Shown: one piece after another, positions 1 through 4,928 of the stretch
How the letters are laid out: the number at the start of each line of letters is the position of its first letter
How positions within the stretch are numbered: position 1 is the first letter of the stretch
Source: Bacillota bacterium
Lineage (GTDB): Bacteria; Bacillota; Dehalobacteriia; UBA4068
Assembly (NCBI GenBank): GCA_030528765.1
Contig: JAUMYD010000123.1
Location: 1-5,778, forward strand
Direction: 5' to 3'
Length of the DNA stretch: 5,778 bases
Translations under genes and position numbers: made by a program
Notes under the pieces: model-generated
Seen by the model: the letters and a program-made list of their open reading frames with translations, nothing else
What the model was told of the DNA's origin: nothing
The model's database searches: none

Positions 1-357
1 CACGAGCATCACCACGAGCATGATGAGCACTGCGGCTGCGGGCATGAGCATCACCACCACCACCATGCGCAAGAGGTCTTTGTCAGCTGGGGCGCGGAAA
101 CAACCAGGGAATTCTCTCCGGAAGAGCTGCAGGCCATGTTGAGCCAGCTTGCGGATGAGGAACGCTTTGGCCTGGTGCTGCGGGCAAAGGGCATTGTCTG
201 CGCAGGCGGCGCGGAATGGCTGCATTTTGATTATGTTCCCGGGGAACCAGAGCTTCGAAGCGGCAGCCCGGCTGTGATCGGCCGTCTCTGCGTGATCGGC
301 TCCCGTCTGAAGCAGGCTGCTTTGACGGAATTGTTTGGCATCAGCAGGAGGGCATGA
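1..357 (+). CDS. CobW/G3E-family GTPase, His-rich metal-binding C-terminal part (5' end outside window)
   Basis: Only the last 118 residues are present; the reading frame is open from base 1 to a TGA at 355-357. The first 22 visible residues contain 13 histidines plus a Cys-Gly-Cys, with acidic residues between them. This is the low-complexity metal-binding linker seen in many CobW/YjiA/ZigA-type G3E GTPases between the GTPase and C-terminal domains. The following ~90 residues fit a CobW_C domain: a strand FVSWG at about 28-32, a helix after SPEEL at 40-44, then RAKGIVC, EWLHFDYVPGE and RLCVIGS. Family members use GTP hydrolysis to deliver or insert metal ions such as zinc or cobalt in the cytoplasm. 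The GTPase domain itself lies upstream and cannot be judged. The stop is one base before the next gene's start, so the two are probably translationally coupled. The metal specificity is inferred; the family call is quite safe. Confidence 0.85.
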   Translation, partial: HEHHHEHDEHCGCGHEHHHHHHAQEVFVSWGAETTREFSPEELQAMLSQLADEERFGLVLRAKGIVCAGGAEWLHFDYVPGEPELRSGSPAVIGRLCVIGSRLKQAALTELFGISRRA

Positions 358-358
358 T

Positions 359-1306
359 ATGCAGAAAAGAGAGATCCCGGTCTATTTGTTCCTGGGTTTT
401 TTGGAGTCAGGGAAGAGCAGCTTCATTCAGGAGACGCTGGAAGATCACCGCTTCAATGACGGAGAGCCCACGCTTCTGCTGCTCTGTGAGGAGGGGGAGG
501 TCGAATATGATCCTTCCCGCTTTGCCTCCCGGAATGTGGAGATCGCAGTGGTGGATGCTCCGGAGCAGCTGACAGAGGCCTGTCTGGCTCAGCTCCTGCA
601 GGATTCCTCTGCTACACGGGTATTGGTGGAATACAATGGTATGTGGATGCTGGATCCCCTTTTTGATGCCATGCCGGAGGAGTGGGTCATCTACCAGAGC
701 ATGATGTTTGCGGATGCCCGGACTTTTGTCCAATTTGACCGCAATATGCGCCCTTTGGTGGGGGATAAGCTGAAGGAAACGGAAATGGTGGTCTTTAACC
801 GCATGACCACGGAACAGGATAAGCTGCCCCTGCACCAGATCGCCCGTAGCGTCAGCCGTTCTGCCCTTATCGTTTATGAATATCCGGGCGGGCGCACGGA
901 AGAGGATGATATTGAGGATCCGCTTCCTTTTGATCTGGATGCGCCCGTGGTAGAGATCAAGGATGGGGATTATGCCCACTGGTATCGGGATATCATGGAG
1001 GAGCAGGACAAATATCACGAAAAGATCCTGCAATTCAAGGGGCTGGTCGTTATTAGCGAGAAGCTGCCTAAGAATTATACCATTGCCGGTCGGCATGTAA
1101 TGGTCTGCTGTGAAGAGGACATCTCTTTCTGCGGTCTTGTCTGCCGCTGGCCGAAGAAAGCCCCCGGCAGTGGTGGCTGGGCAGAGCTGAAGGTGAAGGT
1201 TTCCATTGAGTATAATCCTGTCTATAAGCAGGATGGCCCGGTGCTGGATGTGCTGAGCGTGAAATCCGCACAGCCACCGGAGCCGAAGGTAGCCGACTTT
1301 TATTAA
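359..1306 (+). CDS. G3E-like GTPase with a DUF1980/TIGR03943-like Cys-rich C-terminal domain
   Basis: A 315-residue protein. ATG 359 is chosen because AGGAGGG at 346-352 sits 6 bases upstream; an in-frame TTG at 335 would overlap the upstream gene and lacks such a site. The P-loop GFLESGKS lies at residues 13-20. The segment CEEGEVEYD (43-51) occupies the place of the switch I motif NEFGEVGID of CobW proteins. EYNGMWMLDP (91-100) matches the usual ETSGxADP region, and NRMT (147-150) replaces the base-reading NKxD, so guanine recognition may be weakened. The CxCC metal motif typical of G3E metallochaperones is absent. After about residue 200 the protein changes character: FKGLVV (226-231), RHVMVCCEEDISFCGLVC (245-262), GGWAELKVKV and a PPEP near the end resemble the C-terminal domain of TIGR03943 proteins such as Bacillus YcgQ, which are linked to putative metal permeases. 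A cytoplasmic metal-related role is inferred. The GTPase call is firm; the domain match is from memory of the pattern. Confidence 0.8.
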   Translation: MQKREIPVYLFLGFLESGKSSFIQETLEDHRFNDGEPTLLLLCEEGEVEYDPSRFASRNVEIAVVDAPEQLTEACLAQLLQDSSATRVLVEYNGMWMLDPLFDAMPEEWVIYQSMMFADARTFVQFDRNMRPLVGDKLKETEMVVFNRMTTEQDKLPLHQIARSVSRSALIVYEYPGGRTEEDDIEDPLPFDLDAPVVEIKDGDYAHWYRDIMEEQDKYHEKILQFKGLVVISEKLPKNYTIAGRHVMVCCEEDISFCGLVCRWPKKAPGSGGWAELKVKVSIEYNPVYKQDGPVLDVLSVKSAQPPEPKVADFY

Positions 1307-1323
1307 AAAAGGAGAGGATCTCG

Positions 1324-1479
1324 ATGAAAAAAGAAAATCTGCTTTACAGTCTGGGTTGCGGCCTGGGAGGATGCCTGGTCGGCCTCTTTGCCGGGCAGCT
1401 GGATACGCTTTGGGGTGCGCTGCTCTTCTGCCTGGGCGTGATTTTGCTGGTTTTTTGCATTGCGAAAGTCAGCAAATAA
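1324..1479 (+). CDS. Small 51-residue two-helix membrane protein, function unknown
   Basis: The ATG at 1324 is preceded by AGGAG at 1310-1314 (9-base gap) and lies 17 bases after the GTPase stop, so it is likely the third gene of that operon. The product is 51 residues. It has a short basic start (MKKEN), a first hydrophobic Gly/Cys-rich segment at about residues 6-23 (SLGCGLGGCLVGLFAG in its core), a short polar turn AGQLDT, and a second hydrophobic segment at about 29-47, ending in a Lys-containing tail (AKVSK). This predicts a hairpin of two membrane helices. Four cysteines (12, 17, 36, 45) lie in or beside the helices. I recognise no family. From its position it could help a metal transporter or anchor the GTPases, but that is conjecture. 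Good ribosome binding site, operon spacing and codon use like its neighbours argue that it is real. Confidence 0.7.
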   Translation: MKKENLLYSLGCGLGGCLVGLFAGQLDTLWGALLFCLGVILLVFCIAKVSK

Positions 1480-1861
1480 GCGGAAGACATTCCGGGCAAA
1501 GTAAAGAAATGAACCCTATCTTTTCATCAGAAGAGAATCCAAGAGAAAGGAAGGCATATGTAAGGGGCATTTTGCCTGCCTGCTTTTTGTTGCTCTGCCG
1601 GATCGGAGCAGCGGCAGCATTATGGGTGAAGGTCGCCGGATGGGCCGTTCGTTAATTCCTTGGTAAGCCCGGCTCTGTTCCCGGCGGCTGATTGGAAGAT
1701 ACTCTGAATATCGCCAATATGCAGGCCTGTTTTGCTTTTCAGGGCATCGCCATAGCAGTTTCCGGTTCTGTGCCGCTGTTTTTTATTCTGAACCTTCTTT
1801 CGCAAAAAAGATAGCTTATCCCGAAGCTTCCCGATAGAAACAGGCTTTTTGGGCCGAAAAT
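1480..1861 (+). other. Long spacer without a convincing gene
   Basis: This stretch separates the GTPase module from the ABC importer. It is richer in T and A runs than the flanking genes. I looked for TPP, cobalamin and other familiar riboswitch cores and saw none; in particular no CTGAGA element of a TPP riboswitch is present, although the downstream importer resembles thiamine-precursor systems. Two mutually exclusive small hairpins can be drawn at 1591-1610 (7 bp including one GU) and 1595-1617 (6 bp). No clear intrinsic terminator follows the 51-residue gene and no good -35/-10 pair is visible, so where the importer transcript begins is unresolved. An open frame on the minus strand (2048 down to 1620) overlaps the binding-protein gene, has no recognisable domain and lacks a convincing start site, so it is not annotated as a gene. 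Confidence 0.5.
1509..1655 (+). CDS. Doubtful 48-residue ORF with one possible membrane helix
   Basis: ATG 1509 to TAA 1655 encodes 48 residues. The first ~19 are polar and charged (MNPIFSSEENPRERK...), followed by a hydrophobic stretch from about residue 20 to 47 broken by single Arg and Lys residues. There is no recognisable ribosome binding site in front of the ATG, and its first codons (TCA, CCA, AGA, AGG, GTA) differ from the usage of the neighbouring genes. It could be a decayed remnant, a small membrane peptide, or chance. I do not recognise it. Confidence 0.2.
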   Translation: MNPIFSSEENPRERKAYVRGILPACFLLLCRIGAAAALWVKVAGWAVR

Positions 1862-1918
1862 AAGCACCTCCTTTTCCCCGCTGCATAACATGGTAGCACA
1901 AAAAAGGAGGTGCTTTTT
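1862..1918 (+). promoter_or_regulatory. Hairpin that buries the ribosome binding site of the binding-protein gene; terminator-like
   Basis: Bases 1862-1875 (AAGCACCTCCTTTT) are perfectly complementary to 1902-1915 (AAAAGGAGGTGCTT), giving a 14-bp stem. Within the loop, 1880-1884 can pair with 1893-1897 (5 bp with one GU), leaving an 8-base apical loop. The 3' arm contains the whole Shine-Dalgarno AGGAGGTG (1905-1912), which is 8 bases before ATG 1921. The 5' arm reads CACCTCCTTT, essentially the anti-Shine-Dalgarno tail of 16S rRNA. The stem runs into TTTTT at 1914-1918, so it could also act as an intrinsic terminator placed just before the start codon. Either way it should lower expression of the downstream gene unless it is opened. 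No ligand-binding domain or alternative pairing partner is evident upstream. Confidence 0.7.
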
Positions 1919-1920
1919 GC

Positions 1921-2922
1921 ATGAAAAAATTCAGGAAACCCGCTTTGCTTTTGCTGTCCGTTCTGCTTCTGTCACTGCTTTCCCTCTGCGGATGCGGCCA
2001 GGGAGAGGAGCTGAGCACTGTGCGGGTGAACGAAGTGACACATTCCATTTTTTATGCCCCCTTTTATGTTGCGATGCAGCAGGGCTATTTTACCGAGGAG
2101 GGTATTGAGATCGAGCTGGTGAACGGCGGCGGCTCGGACAAGAGCATGACGGCGCTGCTTTCCGGCCAGGCAGATGTGGGTCTGATGGGGCCGGAGACGG
2201 CGGTCTATGTGAAAAACGAGGGCCGGGAGAATCATGCGGTCATCGTGGCGCAGCTGACTAAAAAGGATGGCTCCTTCCTGCTGGGGAAAGAGCCGGATGA
2301 AGCCTTCAGCTGGGAAAAGCTGGTGGGAACTTCGGTGATCGGCGGCCGTTCCGGCGGTATGCCGGAGATGACCCTGGAATATGTGCTGAAGCAGCAGGGA
2401 ATGACGCCCAATGTGGATGTGACTGTCCGCACGGATGTGCAGTTTGACTTGATGGGCGGCGCTTTCATTGCCGGGGAGGATGATTATGTGACCATGTTCG
2501 AGCCCTCCGCTTCTGCCATGGAGCTGGCCGGGGAAGGTTATATCGTTGCCTCTGTGGGGGAGGCCGCCGGAGATGCCCCCTTTACCTGCTTCATGGTGAC
2601 CAAGGATTATCTTGGCTCCCAGCCGGAGCTGGTGGAGGCCTTTGTTCGGGCCATCTATAAGGGCCAGCAATATGTGCAGAGCCACAGTGCGCAGGAGATT
2701 GCCGGGGCCATTCTGGAAAGCTTCCCGGACAGTGAGCCGGAGCTGATCGCCACCGTGGTCCAGCGCTATCTGGATATTGATGTTTGGAAGAGCGAGCCCA
2801 TGATGCTGGAAGAGGATTATGAACGCCTGCTGGCCATCATCCGGGAGGCAGGTATCATTGAGGAAGCGCCGGAAATGAAAGAGCTGGTGGAAAACAGCAT
2901 CGGGGAAGCACTTGTGAAATAG
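1921..2922 (+). CDS. ABC importer substrate-binding lipoprotein, NMT1/THI5-like (NitT/TauT type)
   Basis: A 333-residue extracytoplasmic receptor. The N-terminus is a lipoprotein signal: MKKFRK, then a Leu-rich hydrophobic core to residue 22, then LCGC with the lipidated cysteine at position 25 (Cys at -2 is unusual). The mature protein follows the periplasmic-binding type II plan of NMT1/THI5/SsuA proteins: FYAPFYVAMQQGYFTEEGIEIEL (44-66), NGGGSDKSMTALLSGQADVGLMGPE (68-92), the segment GTSVIGGRSGGMPEMTLEYVL (136-156), and FMVTKDYL (224-231) before a helical C-terminal end. It would bind a small solute and hand it to the ATPase/permease pair encoded downstream. Relatives bind sulfonates, nitrate, or thiamine and riboflavin precursors; nothing here fixes the ligand. 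The start is set by AGGAGGTG at 1905-1912. That site is enclosed in a hairpin, and a terminator follows the gene, so its expression is probably controlled separately from its partners. Confidence 0.88.
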   Translation: MKKFRKPALLLLSVLLLSLLSLCGCGQGEELSTVRVNEVTHSIFYAPFYVAMQQGYFTEEGIEIELVNGGGSDKSMTALLSGQADVGLMGPETAVYVKNEGRENHAVIVAQLTKKDGSFLLGKEPDEAFSWEKLVGTSVIGGRSGGMPEMTLEYVLKQQGMTPNVDVTVRTDVQFDLMGGAFIAGEDDYVTMFEPSASAMELAGEGYIVASVGEAAGDAPFTCFMVTKDYLGSQPELVEAFVRAIYKGQQYVQSHSAQEIAGAILESFPDSEPELIATVVQRYLDIDVWKSEPMMLEEDYERLLAIIREAGIIEEAPEMKELVENSIGEALVK

Positions 2923-2972
2923 CATGTACTGGGCCTGAAGTTTCAATATAAGAGAGGGTACGCGATAGGAGA

Positions 2973-3022
2973 GGGCACGCGGCTTCGTCTGCCGGAAAGC
3001 AGAGGAGCCTGTGCCCTTTTTT
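2973..3022 (+). terminator. Strong intrinsic terminator between binding-protein and ATPase genes
   Basis: GGGCAC at 2973-2978 pairs with GTGCCC at 3011-3016. The stem continues through 2981-2986 with 3004-3009 and 2988-2992 with 2999-3003, with a GU pair and single-base bulges at 2980 and 2987, and a 6-base loop CGGAAA at 2993-2998. About 18 pairs are formed in total, followed directly by six T at 3017-3022. It lies 50 bases after the binding-protein stop. Full termination would cut off the ATPase and permease genes, so it is probably a partial terminator that keeps receptor levels above those of the membrane complex, or the downstream genes have their own promoter. Confidence 0.8.
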
Positions 3023-3055
3023 GTCCCGGTCCGCAGCGGAGAGAGGGGAACCCTT

Positions 3056-3085
3056 TTCGCAGCTTTTCATATATTTAATTATAAA
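3056..3085 (+). promoter_or_regulatory. Possible sigma-A promoter for the ATPase-permease genes
   Basis: TTCGCA (3056-3061, 4 of 6 to TTGACA) and TATAAA (3080-3085, 5 of 6 to TATAAT) are 18 bases apart, in a markedly AT-rich stretch (3061-3088) that contrasts with the flanking sequence. It is placed after the terminator and just before the ATPase ribosome binding site, which would leave a very short leader of roughly 16 bases. The -35 match is modest, so this is a candidate only. Confidence 0.35.
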
Positions 3086-3107
3086 CAACCTGTTCGGGAG
3101 GTAAATT

Positions 3108-3893
3108 ATGAGAGCTGAAATTGCTGCGCCGCTGTTGGAGATGGAAAATGTTTCCATGCTTTACCACACCCCCCAGGGAGAGACGGCGGCACTTTCCGAT
3201 CTTTCGTTGCAGCTGGAGAAGGGGGCCTTCCTGGCCATTGTGGGGCCCTCCGGCTGTGGGAAATCCACGATCCTGTCTTTGATCGCCGGTTTGCTGCGTC
3301 CCTCTTCCGGGGAGATCCGCATTGCCGGGGAGCCGGTGGGGGAAGGCATTCCGCCCCTGGTGGGCTATATGCTGCAGCATGACCATTTGTTTCCCTGGTG
3401 TACGCTGTGGGACAATGTTTTATTGGGCTTAAAGATCCGCGGAGAGGTGAAGTCGGCACAAAAGGAGAGAGTGGCGGCTTTGCTGGAGCAATATGGGCTG
3501 GCAGAGTTCCGGAACAGCCTGCCCCGGCATCTTTCCGGCGGGATGCGACAGCGGGCAGCGCTTATCCGCACCCTGGCGCTGGAGCCGGAGCTGCTTCTGC
3601 TGGATGAGCCCTTTTCCGCCTTGGATTATCAGACACGGCTTCGGGTCTCTGACGATATTGGCACCATTATCCGCAGCCGGGGGAAGACTGCCGTTCTGGT
3701 GACCCATGATATCTCTGAGGCCATCAGTATGGCAGATCGGGTGCTGGTGCTTTCTGCCCGTCCCGGGCAGATCCGCTATCAGGAAAGAATTTTTCTGAGC
3801 AGCAGTTCAGGGCGGGTACTGGAGAAACGCCAGGCCCCGGAATTCGCTGCCTGCTTTGATCGTATATGGAAGGAGCTGAATGAGGATGCCTGA
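3108..3893 (+). CDS. ABC transporter ATP-binding protein, NitT/TauT/SsuB-type
   Basis: A 261-residue cytoplasmic ATPase of normal length for the family, with every motif intact. Walker A GPSGCGKST is at 46-54, the Q-loop Gln at 90 (in MLQHDHLFPW, typical of nitrate/sulfonate/taurine importers), signature LSGGMRQR at 142-149, Walker B LLLLDEP at 162-168 with catalytic Glu167, D-loop SALD at 170-173, and switch His200 in VTHDISEA. Two copies would energise uptake through the permease encoded next. ATG 3108 is supported by GGGAGGT at 3096-3102 with a 5-base gap. The gene lies 185 bases after the binding-protein gene, behind an intrinsic terminator, and its end overlaps the permease start. The last ~35 residues (after QERIFL) are a short family-typical tail without a separate regulatory domain. 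The substrate cannot be read from this subunit. Confidence 0.93.
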   Translation: MRAEIAAPLLEMENVSMLYHTPQGETAALSDLSLQLEKGAFLAIVGPSGCGKSTILSLIAGLLRPSSGEIRIAGEPVGEGIPPLVGYMLQHDHLFPWCTLWDNVLLGLKIRGEVKSAQKERVAALLEQYGLAEFRNSLPRHLSGGMRQRAALIRTLALEPELLLLDEPFSALDYQTRLRVSDDIGTIIRSRGKTAVLVTHDISEAISMADRVLVLSARPGQIRYQERIFLSSSSGRVLEKRQAPEFAACFDRIWKELNEDA

Positions 3894-4698
3894 ACGCGAA
3901 TGCTGCTCTCCGGCGCACGAGCTGTATCTGCAAAAGATCAGGCGGCGCAGCCGCTTTGTAAATGGGATGCAGATTTTGTTGCTTTTCGCTTTGCTGGGTC
4001 TGTGGGAGCTGGCTGCCCGGCTGGGCTGGATCGACCCTTTTATCTTCAGCTCACCCAGCCGCTGTCTGACTGTTTTAGGGAGAATGTTTGCGGATGGCAG
4101 CATCTGGCCCCATATTGGCCGTACCATGCTGGAGACCGTCATCGGCTTTGTACTGGGTACGGTATTGGGCTTTTTGCTGGCTGTGGCCTTATGGTGCTCA
4201 GCCACGGCCCAGCGTATTTTTGATCCATACCTGGTGGTGCTGAACAGCCTGCCAAAGATCGCTCTGGGTCCGGTCATCATCGTCTGGGTGGGCGCAGGCA
4301 TGGGCTCTATTGTGGTGGTCACGCTGCTGATCTCCATTGTCGTCACCATCATTGGCGTGCTCAATGGCTTCCGGGAGGTGGAGGCAGAAAAGATATTGCT
4401 GCTGCGGACTTTTGGTGCGAACCGCTGGCAGATCCTGAGCCGGGTCATTCTTCCTGCCTCCCTTCCCACGACGATCTCCGTGCTGAAGATCAATGTGGGC
4501 ATGTCCTGGGTGGGTGTGATCGTGGGGGAATATCTCTGCAGCAAGGCTGGCCTGGGCTATCTCATCATCTATGGCGGGCAGGTCTTTAAAATGGATCTGG
4601 TCATGGGCAGTGTTTTGCTTTTGTGTGTGTTGGCTGCTGCCATGTATTATCTGGTCGCCCTGCTGGAAAAGGGGATCGGACGCCGTCTGGATGAATAG
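3880..4698 (+). CDS. ABC transporter permease, NitT/TauT/SsuC-type
   Basis: A 272-residue integral membrane protein of the binding-protein-dependent permease family. Hydrophobic segments lie at about 31-48, 87-108, 117-138, 141-162, 206-220 and 241-262, compatible with six helices. The cytoplasmic EAA loop that docks on the ATPase is clear at about 168-196 (EAEKILLLRTFGANRW ... ILPASLP), with the conserved Gly at 179. The start overlaps the ATPase gene by 14 bases; AGGAG at 3871-3875 is only 4 bases from ATG 3880 but 10 from the in-frame ATG 3886, so either could be used, changing the product by two residues. Overlap implies translational coupling and equal production of the two subunits. With the binding lipoprotein it makes a complete importer. 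The residues before about 30 are polar and basic, consistent with a cytoplasmic N-terminus. Confidence 0.92.
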   Translation: MRMPERECCSPAHELYLQKIRRRSRFVNGMQILLLFALLGLWELAARLGWIDPFIFSSPSRCLTVLGRMFADGSIWPHIGRTMLETVIGFVLGTVLGFLLAVALWCSATAQRIFDPYLVVLNSLPKIALGPVIIVWVGAGMGSIVVVTLLISIVVTIIGVLNGFREVEAEKILLLRTFGANRWQILSRVILPASLPTTISVLKINVGMSWVGVIVGEYLCSKAGLGYLIIYGGQVFKMDLVMGSVLLLCVLAAAMYYLVALLEKGIGRRLDE

Positions 4699-4924
4699 CT
4701 TCAGCGTTTTTGTATAAGCGGTGAGGTACTGTTTTTGCAGCTTTTTTCTGCCGGAGGTGGGTTTCCCGGCCGGGCGAAAGGTTTTATCTGCAAGAAATTA
4801 GAATAAATGTCGTTGTTTATTGATAAGAACAGCGGCTGGAAGGGGTTTTCTTTCGCAGCAGGGAATATATCAGGATGAAGCAGGATATTCTGGCGGAGCT
4901 CTTCGCCATTTTCAGGAGAGAAAG
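4699..4924 (+). other. Spacer after the importer, with a GC-rich inverted repeat
   Basis: This 226-base gap contains T-rich tracts (for example 4732-4747) and the perfect palindrome CCCGGCCGGG at 4765-4774, flanked by TTT and GAAA so that 4762-4779 can form a short hairpin with one bulge. A GGTTTTAT stretch follows the hairpin, so it might be a weak terminator for the permease gene, but the U tract is broken. The part from 4786 to 4870 is AT-richer and could hold the start of the next transcript; I cannot identify a good promoter pair. Confidence 0.35.
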
Positions 4925-4928
4925 ATGA
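4875..4928 (+). CDS. Doubtful 17-residue upstream ORF overlapping the PLP-enzyme start
   Basis: ATG 4875 opens a 17-codon frame (MKQDILAELFAIFRRER) that ends in a TGA at 4926-4928, overlapping the next gene's ATG as ATGA. An AGGGA-like site at 4860-4864 lies about 10 bases ahead. The arrangement would allow translational coupling, and the peptide would be a plausible short amphipathic helix. Such short frames also arise by chance, so this is only a candidate leader peptide. Confidence 0.2.
   Translation: MKQDILAELFAIFRRER

Noticed and set aside
1..66. Short tandem repeat of CAC/CAT/GAG codons as a DNA repeat or CRISPR-like array
   Set aside because: It is in frame and encodes the His-rich linker of a CobW-type protein, so the repetitiveness is explained by protein composition.
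335..358. TTG start giving an eight-residue N-terminal extension of the second GTPase
   Set aside because: The ribosome site AGGAGGG at 346-352 lies inside the extension and is correctly spaced for ATG 359, and the P-loop strand begins normally a few residues after that ATG.
1480..1920. TPP or cobalamin riboswitch upstream of the importer
   Set aside because: No conserved core elements such as CTGAGA of the TPP riboswitch were found; the only solid structure is the ribosome-site hairpin.
1620..2048. 142-residue minus-strand open frame across the spacer and the binding-protein start
   Set aside because: It overlaps the well-supported signal peptide region, has no recognisable domain and lacks a convincing start with a ribosome site. 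The GGAGGTG visible on the minus strand is just the complement of the hairpin arm.
1972..2946. 324-residue minus-strand open frame opposite the binding-protein gene
   Set aside because: It is a long shadow of a GC-biased gene on the other strand; its translation is His- and Leu-rich without a family pattern, whereas the + strand shows a clear lipoprotein and binding-protein fold.
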